DNA of 64,000 nt from assembly GCA_035771175.1 (NCBI GenBank), contig CM069590.1:58907683-58971682 (forward strand), written 5' to 3'. Below, piece after piece: positions 11,159 to 22,239 of this stretch (positions are counted from its first letter, which is position 1; every line of letters begins with the position of its first letter). The position numbers and the translations under genes are program-made. The notes beneath the pieces were generated by a model, which searched no databases, was not told where the DNA came from, and saw nothing but the letters and a program-made list of their open reading frames with translations. Source of the DNA: Paratinospora sagittata. Taxonomy: Eukaryota > Streptophyta > Magnoliopsida > Ranunculales > Menispermaceae.

Positions 11159-13785
11159 CTAAACCGAACCAGCTCTACCACATTTGATGACATTGGCTGG
11201 TATAGGAGCCTCATCTCTATTAGAAATTGATGGATCATTCTTGCCAACACCCTTAACTCTCATGTATAGCTCTTGCCCAAGGTACCATCTTTCACAGTCT
11301 TGTGACCTTACATTCCACATTCCTTGGTTATCCAGTTCCATCAATATTGCAGTCCATGAATTTGGATATACCTGCACAATTATCACCAAATTTGAGATTA
11401 AAGGTTTTGGATTCACAATTTCATGTCAGTAAATAAAAATCAACACAAACCTGGACAGTGGAGCGAGAAACTGCGTCAAGCATGTTATAAGTCGCTTGCT
11501 TGCTCTGTTCCCATTTCCCAGCATCCATCCTACAAAATCCAAGTGACTGATTTCACTAATTCCTCCATTTCAACTAGATATAAGTCTTTTGTTTTAAGAA
11601 AAAATTAACAGCCCGAGGAAGAGGAGGCCTAACCCAACAACAAAGAAATTGTATCCATCAATATGCCAGTTTTGTAAAGTTGGTTGAGTATTCTGAAACA
11701 CCACATGAATGAAATCTCGGTAATTAGCATCAAGAACAGAAGTGCCTAATGTTGGATTGCGCCCATCTGGTGCATCAGGAATGTTATTAACTGTAAATAC
11801 ATCATCAAGCTGAAAATAGTCCGCAAGCTTCAATGGTGTATCTAGGTTCAAAAATGAGATGCCATTAACGGTGTAGCGCTGATGAGTATCAATGATCGCG
11901 ATGTCGTTCTGAAGGATGATGGTGCGAGTAATATTGATAAGACCATAGTGGAAGGATCCTTGTGGATTTGGTCGTGCTGCTCCAACTGCTAAATCCCACC
12001 TGCATTGACAGAAAACTGAGACTTCAATGTAGCATTTCACAGTAAGAAATAAGAACGAAATTTGGGCACACGAACCTTATAGAACGGGCTTGTTCCATGG
12101 AATATGTGTAGTCAAGGGGTGCAGGTCCTGGCGGAATTGGAGCTGTTGGATCTGCGTTGGAACCAGAATATCGTATGATTGCAATGCCCGTAAGTTCTGG
12201 AACGAGAAATCTGGAGGTGGCCACCATGTAAAATGACATGCCTTCTGATTGATTTGCTGTGACTAGAACAGAGTAAGATTGGCCAACATGGATGTCTAAA
12301 GCTTGGTAGTATTGTTGCAGGGTGTAGGATCCTTCAGTCTCTACCAAGAGCATCAAATGGTTCTGAATTCTGACGTTCAAAGATGTTTTTAGGCCAACGT
12401 TTGAGATTCTTAGCCGATAAGTAGCTCCTGATAATTGCAAAATAAATATTTAGCTTCGTTAAGTCTATGTTATGGAAATGATGTGATACAAAAGTAAAAG
12501 TTCCTTGTTCTTGCTTATTCTTCAAGATGGATTATACATTTATACTATTTCAATGAAATGTTTGTTAATACAATTTTTTCGCTGCCTAGAAATTCGTTTT
12601 TGTTAATCTCCTCTGGGCATCCTCAAAAGGGAAGAAAAATACTATAGCATCACTCTTAAAGAAAAATTTACAGTGTATAACAGATTGGAAGGAACGATAC
12701 TTTGATATCTTCACAGTAAACAAAAGTCTCTTGTTATAAAGTTTTAAAGGAAAAAAAAGAAAAAGAAGCATAGATAACTGCAAAAAAGAAAAAGGAAGAG
12801 ATAAAGAAAGAGAGACTAATCACCTTGCCGAAAGTTGAAAGTGGTCTGGTGAGGACCAACACCATTGATCAGAATTCCATCAGGTTGAGATGGCAATGGG
12901 ATTCCATGTTCAAGGGAAGATCTCATGACCTGATCAAGATTTTCATTTACATCACAAAACTACAACAGTTGACTTGAAAACAAAACAAAAAAATTATTTG
13001 CTTCATTACATTAATTATACAGAAAATTTACCTGATAATCTGAATTATACCAATCTCCAATCAAGACGTCAAATTCTTCAAGAGGAGCTGGGAATGGAAC
13101 AGGAATTACAACTCGGTTGTTTATGCGTATGGCGCCATATCCACCTGCAGCCTTTTGAAATAGAAGAGATGGGAAATAGAAGAAGCTTCCAATTTGATCC
13201 TTAAGTTGGAAACTGTATGTCCAGTTTTGGCCTGGTGGTATTGGGCAGTTGGTCCCTTGCACTCCATCTTGCCATGAGTTCCTTCTTTGCTGCACCCCAT
13301 TCCTAAATTCAAACAAAATTTAGAAAAAAAAAAAAAACAAAGAAAAACTTCAATTCAAACCAAAAATAAATAATAAATAAATAAAGTGGAATGAATATGA
13401 CTACTATTACCATGTGAGAAGGAAAGGCTCAGTCAAGTTGTTATGGATATTAACATTAATGACATCGTTTGTTGTTGCATTTAACAAAGGACCCGGAAAC
13501 TGGTCATTGATCACAATCACCTATCATATGTATATACAAGAAGAAACCAATTGTATCAGAAGATTATATATATCATGGAGTTTCCGAAAGAAAAATGAAA
13601 TGGGTACTTGAGAATATGGTTTAATTAACCTGTTTTGGAACTCCAAGAGGAGAGAGTTGAGAGTAGGACACAGTCCAGTCGAAGAAGAGATGCTGATCAT
13701 CAGCAACGGAGAAGACAAACAGAAGAGAGATGAGAAAAAATGGTGTTGAAGTGAGCATTCTGAACTGTGTCATCGTCAGTTCCAT
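11159..13785 (-). CDS. SKU5-similar (SKS) multicopper-oxidase-like protein, L-ascorbate oxidase homolog
   Basis: Eight exons on the minus strand: 13785-13630, 13520-13411, 13302-13032, 12929-12824, 12427-12076, 11999-11634, 11529-11451, 11371-11159. All introns are GT-AG and the phases join into 550 residues. The signal peptide is MELTMTQFRMLTSTPFFLIS and following hydrophobic residues, cut near the ADDQ before LFFDWTVSY. Family marks: GVPKQVIVINDQFPGP, RNSWQDGVQGTNCPIPPG, QIGSFFYFPSL, AAGGYGAI, DGILINGVG, YRLRISNVG, HIDGYNFFVVGMDAGKW and the closing MWNVRSQDCERWYLGQELY. As in other SKS proteins, the copper ligands of active oxidases are largely gone (NGVQQR where ascorbate oxidase has a His-x-His), so it is probably a non-catalytic secreted or wall-associated protein. 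Close to the pollen and SKS11-18 type; the exact orthologue is uncertain. Confidence 0.92.
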
Positions 13786-13793
13786 CAGATCAT
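13783..13793 (-). promoter_or_regulatory. Minimal uORF whose stop overlaps the SKS start codon
   Basis: Reading the minus strand, ATG ATC TGA (13793-13785) is followed by the main start ATG (13785-13783), the A being shared in TGATG. The coding frame has a stop just upstream (TGA before GTG AAG), so the main ATG at 13785 is the first in frame. Overlapping stop and start geometry can allow reinitiation; a downstream ATG in the same frame (MTQFR) is an alternative start. Confidence 0.55.
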
Positions 13794-13985
13794 GCAAGAA
13801 CTTCACTCACTAATATGAAGCCCCAAATGAGAACTATCTTTCGATTAATCTTTACATAAAGAGATTTTCTTTTGAAAGATGGAATTGAGAATTCAAAAGT
13901 TAAAGCAAAGCAAAAGCAAAAGCAGTGGAGAAATATAGTAGAGAAGAAGCGTCGCCTCTAAGTTTTTGTTTTCCATGTGAAATGG

Positions 13986-13991
13986 TATATA
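13986..13991 (-). promoter_or_regulatory. Candidate TATA box of the SKS gene
   Basis: TATATA read on the minus strand, about 200 bp before the start codon. Position is plausible and there is no other support. Confidence 0.35.
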
Positions 13992-14593
13992 TGAACGTTA
14001 GATTCTTCATGTGGAGAGAATGAACTTATTGATTGGTACAGATGGCGAAAAAGGGTAGTTTGGGCCCACTGATTCTCACACCATCAACCGTCTGATCGAT
14101 CATCTGATCCTCGTACGAGCGCTGCGGTCCCACACATCTCAGTAGAGCAGGAGTTTTTCAATTTAAAAATCTCCAACGTTAATGTAGTTCAGAAGCGAAA
14201 ACCAGGGGAAGATGCAACGATTCGGGAAAACGGTTGTACGTGGCGACAAAACAAGTTCATAAATTATAAAGGGCTCTCAAATTCGTTAAATAAATGTGAA
14301 AAATATGGGTTCTCACAAGAGTAAATATGTGTGTTCTGTAATCTTTCAATAGAGATCATCACACGATGGTCAAAAAGCAGAGTAACATTACAGTTAATGG
14401 CGTTCCACCCTCTGTTATTTTTGGGTGGAAGAAGAGGCCCAAATCATATAAAGTTATTACAAAACAAATTATGCAAAGTAGATTTATATATACAATGGAA
14501 AATCTAAACTGGCCTCTCATCATTGACTTGTTAAAATTGCACCTTCTGCTGCGTGCCCACTTGGGTGGTATTACCCAACTGAAGTAGGAAAGA
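13992..14593. other. SKS promoter region and spacer
   Basis: Head side of the SKS gene and tail side of the FIONA1-like pseudogene. No further gene was seen; small open frames on both strands here lack coding character. Confidence 0.4.
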
Positions 14594-17181
14594 TCAGCAA
14601 GCACTGGCCCTACAAAATTCCTTCTTCAAAGTAGCCTCAAGCTGTTGAAACATTGAAGAAAATGCTCCTGCAAGGTGAAAGTGAACGTCAACTGAGATAT
14701 GGTGTCCCCGAGTAAGCATGCTGCAAAAAAGTTGCCACTAATTGAATTTAACGTGTATCTGAAACAATTCAATCTATCCAGATTGCATCCCTGAAAGATA
14801 ATCCTCTTTATGGTATCTAAATATACCCTTCAATCCTCGGATAATGATCATAATAAAGACTTGAAAAATGTTTTAGGAAAGCACCTGAAAGTGGACTTTG
14901 TTTTTGCTGCAAAGATCCTCGCAGTAAAAGTGTCCCTGGAATTTGCCGAAAACCCTGTAAGAAATAATTGATACACTGGTAAGCAAAATTAGAAGTTAGG
15001 AATCTAATGCTTGACACGATCAATATGGGAGATAAAAAAATACCAAGATTCGAAAGCTTAGTTCATCTAATGAATTTGAGCCATTGGATGTGTCATCCTT
15101 AAGTTGACAACTAGTAGAAGTTATCAGAATTCCCAGCCCCACTTTTCAGGATTGCATCACACAATTGCCTTGATATCACAATCTTATGGAAACAAAAATC
15201 AAAAAAATATTCTAGTTAACATTTATCAACATTAATTAATAGTCATTGAACATTAGAGGTAACATATCTTACATCAGCAACAAACATTGTGGTATCACAT
15301 TTACAAGATGCACCATTTAACTAGTGAGTAGGGTACGAAATAATGTGGTAAAGTGTTTCAACTTGATGTTTGAAGGATTTCAAGGATTGAGGTCCAATCT
15401 ATCAGATTTGTGTTTTACATTCCGTAGTGGATTTTTTTTTGCAAAAGGGACACCGTGTATGCTTACTCTCTCTTTCAGAGTTTTTTACTGAGTATAAAAA
15501 ATTGTCTTGTGTATTCACAATTATTTTCTTGGATCTACAATTAAATTTTCAATGAAGAAAACCTGAAATTCAGAATCTACAACATGTAAATTTGAATACA
15601 TCCACACTAAGTAGCATGCAAAGTTTTGATATTTGTAAATTGAATAATCTTGAGACACTTCATATTCAATTCTTCATAAGTAATCAATAAATAATCTCGA
15701 GACACTTCATTGAATATATATGGTTTAAGAAGCACAACATATCCATACCTCAAGCATGAAGGAAAAGTTATTCTTCTCAGCAATGCGAGGGGCTATAGTA
15801 TTCTTGGATGAACACACGAAAGACCATGCAAGCCCCCATTGACATGTTTCACCTTGGACGAATTCAGTAGTCTTCACAACCAAGACCCTTACTGTCCAAA
15901 GTTTTGAGATGAGGTGCTTCATGTTTGATTTTCTCCCAACCATTGAAGTGAATCACCTAAGTGATAAATTTTACATTGTACTAAATCATTACTAGAAATA
16001 AAATACTCTATTGTTTCTGCTAAAAAAAAAAAACAGCCTAAGTGAAAAATCAGTAAAGAATGTAATCAATATTAGGAGCTCTTTGCAAAGTAAGCATTAT
16101 ATTAGTACATTGAGATTCTATAGATGAAGGAAACACACAAGTAGAGAAAAAAAAATTACCAGAAGGATTGCTTCAAAGCAACACTATCTTCAAAAATACG
16201 GGTGATAAACGCCTTCTCTCCACCAGGGCACACCATCTCCTCGACGGAACCACCACATTAAGTTTTTGGGTCTAGTCCAGCTTCATCCATGCTTTCAAAA
16301 TATGGTGGATTACACTTGCAAAAGTCAAAATGCTCACCATCCTCCACGACACCACGAAGCACAAGTGGTCAACAATAACAACCCTAATTCGATTCTGAAT
16401 CCGAACTCGCATTTTCTTCTGTTGAGCAGCTCACGCTAGCATTCCCAGCCCTTTGAATTTCAATCAAATCTGAGATATGTGGATTACTATTAACATTTCT
16501 TTTAGCCCATTCCAGAGCTACATCAGTCACATCTGGAACCAATTTGCCAGCAAGCAAACCTCATAAACATGAATATTAAACATACAAAACACCTTTTTAA
16601 ATAAGGCAGATTAGAAAAACAACTGATCTGAACCAACAAAGCTCCAACCCAAAAGAGATGAGCCAAGAAGCGGGTATATACAATTGGCTCCAGTTCCAAT
16701 ATCAAAGCCCCTCACCTTATCTCCACAAGTGTTTGTTTTTGGAATAACATTGGAAGCAAGAAGATCTTCAATCAAGTGAATGTAATTTGACCTGTTGGGC
16801 ACTGTTGGGCATAGCTGCCCATCAGGAATCCACCTTTAAAAAAAAACATGCAGTTAGCCGCCTAAAACCCTCAAAATCCGCACTGTACCAATTCATTAAA
16901 CCCTAAAGACCCAAATTTCGATTTTCAAACCAAGAATCGTGAAAAGGTGAAAACTTTCCAACAAATATATTACTAATTGAAGCGAAAAGGCACGAATTGA
17001 AGAGAAGAAATACCAATGAACACCGTGGTCGTGATGGAGAAGAACTCTGGTGAGCTCACGAGTGGCATTGAAATAGGTCCAATCGCGAGAGTAGAAGACG
17101 TAGGGTTCGAAAGAAGGGTAGAGAGAAGCCAAATGACGGAAATCTGGAGGGTTCGATTCTCTTTCTCGTCTTGCTAGGCAT
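14594..17181 (-). pseudogene. Unprocessed pseudogene of FIONA1/METTL16 (U6 snRNA m6A methyltransferase)
   Basis: Minus-strand exon pieces keep family sequence and intron positions: 17181-17014 (MPSKTRKR start, then NPPDFRHLASLYPSF and NATRELTRVLLHHDHG), 16833-16628 (WIPDGQLCPTVPNRSNYIH, GFDIGTGANCIYPLLG), 16532-16160 (VTDVALEWAKRNVNSNPHI, FDFCKCNPPYFE, VCPGGEKAFITRIFEDS), 15956-15749 (SMVGRKSNMKHLISKLW, KTTEFVQGETCQWGLAWSF), about 15110-15044 (LSFRIL), 14954-14885 (FRQIPGTLL) and 14667-14594 (AFSSMFQQLEATLKK). Lesions: an N-terminal deletion with frameshift before NPPDF; codons lost between YSR and DWT; donor at 16627 reads AT instead of GT; in-frame stops at 16384-16386, 16369-16371 and 16258-16260; TGG to TGA at 15953-15955; frame broken and sequence missing between 15749 and 15180. 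The catalytic NPPF is NPPY. Introns are retained, so it arose from a gene copy, not from mRNA. Confidence 0.88.
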
Positions 17182-17955
17182 CGCTCAATTAGAAACAGTT
17201 GAAAAAATAATTCTGCTAAAACTGAAAGCCCTGTAAAAAGTAAAAACAACAACTGAAGAAACTGTGGTTGCTACTGTGTTTTGTTTCGTTTCCTGTACAT
17301 TCTTGTCCATCTCATGAATTGATGATGACGTGATAATAAAAATATAGAGTTTGAAACCTTGAAAACTTAGTTATATGTCAAATAATAACTTAATTGATTT
17401 AATTTCATTAAAATATTATTTTTTTATACTTAAGAGATAATAAAAAATACTTATGATTTAATTGTCTTCAATTACAAATTGATTTCACAGAATATTAAAT
17501 GGCTCAAAGAAATTTTTAATAATATTTCAATAAAAAAAAAGTCGGGATATATACTATTGCTCAAGTTACGTATATAGCTTCCATTTATTTAATGTGTTCA
17601 TTTGCTTTCTTTATCCACACACTTTCTTTGTTAATCATCTTCCTTAGTTCTTTTAGAATTCAACTGCTATCGCTTTTATTTCATTCCATCACTTGTACAA
17701 AACACACGCATTATCCTACAATCTTTTGTTAGAATTCAATAAATGTCATGATTTTCAACATTTAGAATTTACTTTAACAAAAATATTATCATAGGCAGTA
17801 AATCAAGTTAGGAATGTTCCTAAGCCAAAAAACTAACTTAGGGCTATACATGGGTCCATGACTAATCGCCTCACCAACTCACAGGAGCGGGAAGGATTTT
17901 ATTTTATTATTATTTTTTAACATAAAAGAGTTGCTTGAGGCTAGATAAAAGGATG
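17182..17955. other. AT-rich spacer
   Basis: Upstream side of the FIONA1-like pseudogene. AT-rich sequence without a recognised gene or complete transposon. Confidence 0.4.
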
Positions 17956-18103
17956 AAAATGTTAATTTAACTACAAAAAAAAATGTAACTGCACATTCAT
18001 ATTTATTAAATGTGTATGTTATGTATATCTTAAGGTGTATAATAAATAATTCAATGAATATAAATATATAGTTATAATTTTTTATAGTTAAATTAATATT
18101 TTT
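17956..18103. repeat. MITE-like element, copy A
   Basis: About 148 bp with inverted termini: left aaaatgttaatttaactac and right (reverse complement) aaaaatattaatttaacta. The interior (ttatgtatatcttaaggtgt, aataaataattcaatgaa) recurs in copies B, C and D. No coding capacity. The target duplication is obscured by A/T runs, so the superfamily is not assigned. Confidence 0.6.
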
Positions 18104-18264
18104 CATGATGATTTGATGCCATTAATGATAATTATTCTTATGTAAAATCATAAATATTGCTTGTTATTTCATATTGTCGTGCATAATTAAAGTAATTATG
18201 ACATAGACTTAAATAAAACACATTTATGTACATCAATAACTAACATAATTAACCTTTTTTGTAA

Positions 18265-18434
18265 AAAAAATATTAATCTAACTACAAAAAATATAATTAC
18301 AAATGTAACTACACTATTAATATCATTGAATGTGCATGCATTACGCATCTTAAGATATGTAATGAATGATCCAATGCCATTAAAAGTATAATTGTACTTA
18401 TAGTTATATTTTTTATAATTAGATTAACATTTTT
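18265..18434. repeat. MITE-like element, copy B
   Basis: About 170 bp, termini aaaatattaatctaactac and (reverse complement) aaaaatgttaatctaatta. The interior gcatcttaagatatgtaatg matches the middle of copy A. Same family, same orientation as A. Confidence 0.6.
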
Positions 18435-18455
18435 CTTTTTGTAATTTATATTTAT

Positions 18456-18545
18456 AAAAAATATTAATCATACTATAAAATAATGCAACTACATATTTAT
18501 GTTTATTGAATGTATGTGTTTTATACATCTTAAAGTGTATAAATG
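18456..18545. repeat. MITE-like element, copy C, truncated
   Basis: Left terminus aaatattaatcatactata and the first half of the interior (atacatcttaaagtgtataa), then similarity stops. A third adjacent copy suggests nested or serial insertion. Confidence 0.5.
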
Positions 18546-19030
18546 TGGATACCCTTAACTTTAGTCGGCTCTTACTTTGGGTCATAAGGCATGTGGATAC
18601 CTAATTAACACGTGCTACAAAAATAAGTCCGAACTAATGTTATAGAGATTAACTTCTTACTTGTTTTAACTTAAAAATAAATAAAAAAACACAGTCCATC
18701 TACATCTAATATATAAAATTGAAACTACCAACAAACTGACTCTATTTCATTAACAATTTCTGCGTAGGTTTGCTGTGAAACAATGGACAAGGAATAGACT
18801 AAGAAAAAGTGGAGGAAAAATAGTGTCGGGTTGTCGACTCGGATTGAAAGCGATAGCAAGCGTCCTGCACTCCTCGTCCACAGACACCGCACACGGTCTG
18901 CTGCTCTCCAATGAGAAACAACACAGACTACAGAGTGCGGTCGCTGGGTCAGATTAGCACGGCACACGGCCAATGGATAAGCTTCCCAAACTCCACGTCA
19001 TTTTATATTAACCATGGTTAATTTTTTCTC
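18546..19030. other. Spacer and distal promoter of the DnaJ gene
   Basis: The GC content rises from about 18780. A CCAAT box (ggccaatgg, about 18968) and an ACGT element CCACGTCA (18992-18999) lie just upstream of the DnaJ TATA box. Short open frames here look non-coding. Confidence 0.4.
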
Positions 19031-19032
19031 TT

Positions 19033-19039
19033 TATATAA
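19033..19039 (+). promoter_or_regulatory. TATA box of the DnaJ gene
   Basis: TATATAA about 70 bp before the start codon, with CCACGTCA 34 bp further upstream. Predicted transcript start about 19065, giving a leader of about 45 nt without upstream ATGs. Confidence 0.55.
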
Positions 19040-19108
19040 AGTTCTCGTAACCCCTAAAGGCCCAAACCCAACTTGCTCTCCAAACAAAACTTCCAAGCTC
19101 ACCTGATC

Positions 19109-19660
19109 ATGATCACCGCGTTCTCCTCTCCTTCGTTTCTCCGCGGATCTTCCTCGTTTCTCGCCGTCGACGACAGAACTTCTGCTGCCGGTGTCTCCGG
19201 GAGTGTCAGATTTCGTTCGACTACTGTCTCCTCCGCCTGCGCATCGGCCGGAAGAGTGAAGTCGCCGTCACCGTCACCGTCGTCGTCGCCGCACCTCGGT
19301 TCTAGTATGGCTTCTTCTGCGTCCTTGTCGCTATACGAGGTTCTTGGAATACCAATGGGAGCAACGTATGACGAGATCAAGGTTGCGTACAGGAGATTAG
19401 CTCTAGTTTGTCATCCTGATGTGGTTTCGATGAATTTGAAGGACAAGTCAGCCGATGAGTTCATGAGGATCCACGCCGCCTATTCCACGCTTTCAGATCC
19501 GGAAAAACGCGCCGTTTACGATCGGAAGCTGTTTATAAGGAGACGGTCTTCTCCTTCTTCGTTTTCGACTTCTGCGTCTGCGTTTAGCTCATCATCTACC
19601 GTGTCTACTGGATTTTCCGGCTATACTCGCCGGAGTTGGGAGACTGATCAGTGTTGGTAG
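19109..19660 (+). CDS. Small chloroplast-targeted J-domain chaperone, DnaJ J11 type
   Basis: Single exon, 183 residues, matching the short plastid J proteins (AtJ11/J8 class, about 160-180 residues). Residues 1-65 are rich in Ser, Ala and Arg with few acidic residues, as in a stromal transit peptide. The J domain spans about 74-141 (LYEVLGI, YRRLALVCHPD, FMRIHAAYSTLSDPEKR, YDRKL) with the obligatory HPD tripeptide at 102-104, so it should stimulate stromal Hsp70 ATPase. The remainder is a Ser-rich tail; there is no G/F region or zinc finger. The start is the first ATG after the TATA box; the frame is open upstream but without an earlier ATG. Stop TAG 19658-19660. Confidence 0.92.
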   Translation: MITAFSSPSFLRGSSSFLAVDDRTSAAGVSGSVRFRSTTVSSACASAGRVKSPSPSPSSSPHLGSSMASSASLSLYEVLGIPMGATYDEIKVAYRRLALVCHPDVVSMNLKDKSADEFMRIHAAYSTLSDPEKRAVYDRKLFIRRRSSPSSFSTSASAFSSSSTVSTGFSGYTRRSWETDQCW

Positions 19661-21122
19661 AGAAATGATTTGTTCCACTTCGTTGTTGTCTAATTATAAC
19701 TAATCGATCGAGATTGAGTACTGGTTTTAGTCGATATTATTAAGATCAGGAGAAACAGAGGAAGAAGTAATATGAAAGAAAAGATAAGAGGCGAAAGTAG
19801 TTCCGTGGCATACGTTTTTTTTGAATTCTCAGTCGCCGATGCCTCTTGATTGACTGATTGAAGAATGACTAATATCCTCTATATCAACATCTTAGTATTT
19901 GGAGCTTAATTGCTTGGGTTCAATGATCGAACCACCTTCATTTGTGCATACTTGTAAATTACATTTTGAAGAAGAAATAGATCTTTTATTATTATTATTT
20001 TCTTCAAAAATTGTTTCAATTTATTAATTCTTTTATCCTGGCTCGGATTTGTGTCTCAGCAAATTACTTATCCCTTTCATTTTTCCTTGTAAATTGTGTC
20101 AGATCCCACTCTCCGTCGTTGAATACAAAGCTTACCACTGTTTTTTTTTTTCCACCACTATAGTATTATTGTACTGTTGATCGTTTTTTGTAATCATAAC
20201 GTCAAATAAATCTCATGCAGTCATGCTTATTATTAAATTAACTACGAATATAATAAAAAAAGATTAGTATATTGGTTGTTTTGATTAGTGAGGAAGATGG
20301 CAATAAGCTGCAGTGAGAGAGTCGTAACAGACAGAGAGTCTCATCCTCCCAAAAAGCTGGGGAATGCAATTGTTGTTTCAACAGAAAGATGTTTCAGATC
20401 TGTGACACGTGGGAAAGGTTCTTTAATGGGTCTTTCAAAGTGTCTGATCAAACTAGCTAACTTGGACACCTTATCTATTAATATTAATTTTTGCACTCCT
20501 TACTTTACATATGTGACAAAAACAAATACATTTTTTTCAACTGACAATATTGGAATCTTTCCCCCCATCTTAAAAGGCTAATTCATACTCATGTGTAGAT
20601 GTCTATGTCTTTGTCTTCTTCTTCTTCTTCTTCATCAGTATTAATTCAAAACATGCTCTTTAAAATATCTTTTTTTATCTATCATTTAAGGCTTTCTTTT
20701 TGGCAATAAAATAAAATAAAATAAAAAAAGTTCTTACTTTCAGTTTTACTTTTCAGGTTTTGTCAGTTAAGCTATAAATGTATCTTGATTTTCTTTTCTT
20801 TCTAAGCTATTTTCCTTTTCTCTTATCTGTTACAAATTTCCACAGATCAGGATGTGCTGGCAATTGCTCTAATAGAAAAAAGAGGATATGGTTGATATGG
20901 GGCGGAGAAAAAAATGACTAAAGGTGATTTGAATTTATGAGGTTTCCAAACAGGACCATGACAAAGAATTGAATGAATGGTGATCAGTGGAACCGTGAGA
21001 AGAAAGCTTCTAACCTTCTTGAAGATTGGAGCACGAGCACGAGCACGTGGGTTAGAACATGCTTTGCGTGTGCAGGCATTCGGTTTCTCAAAATCCCAGT
21101 TTAGGTCTATGTACTATTTACG
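19661..21122. other. Spacer downstream of the DnaJ gene
   Basis: 3' region of the DnaJ gene, then low-complexity spacer with a (CTT)n tract near 20615-20635. An open frame at 20288-20581 has no recognisable similarity and is not called. Confidence 0.4.
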
Positions 21123-21290
21123 GGTTCGGTTTTGCTGCAGTCGTTGAAGAGATCCGGTTGTCCTGTCAATGACGTGGACACTGTTTCTGGCAGCCACGTT
21201 GCAGCTCTTCTTGATTGCGTTAATTACTTTATTTAAGCTGAACACCTCCTTTAATTTCTCTCTCTATTATTATTTTTTTATTATTTATGT
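21123..21290 (+). repeat. Left arm of a long imperfect inverted repeat
   Basis: Pairs with 21596-21810. The best-matched core includes gagatccggttgtcctgtca, atgacgtgg, agccacgttgcag and aacacctcc followed by ttaatttctct. The arm is GC-richer than its surroundings and also holds its own small dyad (GACGTGG with CCACGTT). Confidence 0.7.
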
Positions 21291-21595
21291 ATATATACAT
21301 ATATATTAGTGTATGTGTGTACATATATATTATTTCTTTTTTTTATTTACCTTATTTAGGGTTCAAAATAATAAGAGATCAATACACATAAGAAATAAAT
21401 GATTCAACTTAAAATGGTTCTTAAGATCAACTTTATTGATAATTTTACTTATATATTTAAAAATGATCTCATGTAATAAAATTTAAAAATATAACTAACA
21501 TTAATTTCTTAAAAAAAAAAGAAACTAAAAAAAGAAAGAAAAAAACATCGTGCTGGACACGTTTCATTAGAGCGAAATGGGTAGAGAGAAAAAAG

Positions 21596-21810
21596 GATAA
21601 ATCAAAATAATAGATAAAGAGAAATTAAGGGAGGTGTTCATGTCACACAAAAAAAACATAAAACCATTAAATTCATTAAGGGCAACAAGGAGAAACAAAA
21701 TAAAGCAATTAAAGAAATCAAAAAGAACTGCAACGTGGCTGCTAAAAGCAGTGGCCACGTCATTGACAGGACAACCGGATCTCCCCAACGACTGCTGCAA
21801 AACCAAACCC
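21596..21810 (-). repeat. Right arm of the long imperfect inverted repeat
   Basis: The reverse complement reproduces 21123-21290 in order (tttgcagcagtcgtt, gagatccggttgtcctgtca, atgacgtgg, agccacgttgcag, aacacctcc), with an insertion of about 45 bp near the inner end. The spacer between the arms is about 300 bp of AT-rich sequence. It could be a foldback transposon or a hairpin small-RNA precursor. Confidence 0.7.
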
Positions 21811-22239
21811 CTCTATTTACGACGTGTACTCTCACAGCCTCTTTTTGCGACGTCCTGTCACTTGTCCAGCTAGGCATTTTGATAATGATAGTGAAATGAG
21901 GCCTTATCTACTTAGCCCCGTACAAATTCACAACTTGTGTCCTTATTACGGCTTGTTAGGGTTTGTTTGAAAGGCTCAAGTCTCTTTAACCTTGTAGAAA
22001 GAAAATTATTGTGCTTTTATTAAGACTCGTCGTGGCTTAGCCTCCTTGATGTAAGCGTAGTTAAAATTATGAATTGAGTAAGGGTCTCCAAGTTTGGGCT
22101 TTTATAGCAAAAGTATAAAGATTTTGAAATTTAAATTTTGAGACCTCTATAATTTATTGGTTATTATTATAACTCGATTAACATGTACGGCTGTTTTCTC
22201 ATTAGCAACTCACGTTACCTTTTGGTAATTGTTAAAATT

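Noticed and set aside
13786..13806. Upstream extension of the SKS frame
   Set aside because: It would start with GTG; the first in-frame ATG is at 13785.
19073..19108. Upstream extension of the DnaJ frame
   Set aside because: The frame is open but starts with a TTG codon, not ATG; the first ATG after the TATA box is at 19109 and begins a good transit peptide.
20288..20581. 97-codon open frame downstream of the DnaJ gene
   Set aside because: No similarity recognised; its second half is plain AT-rich spacer.
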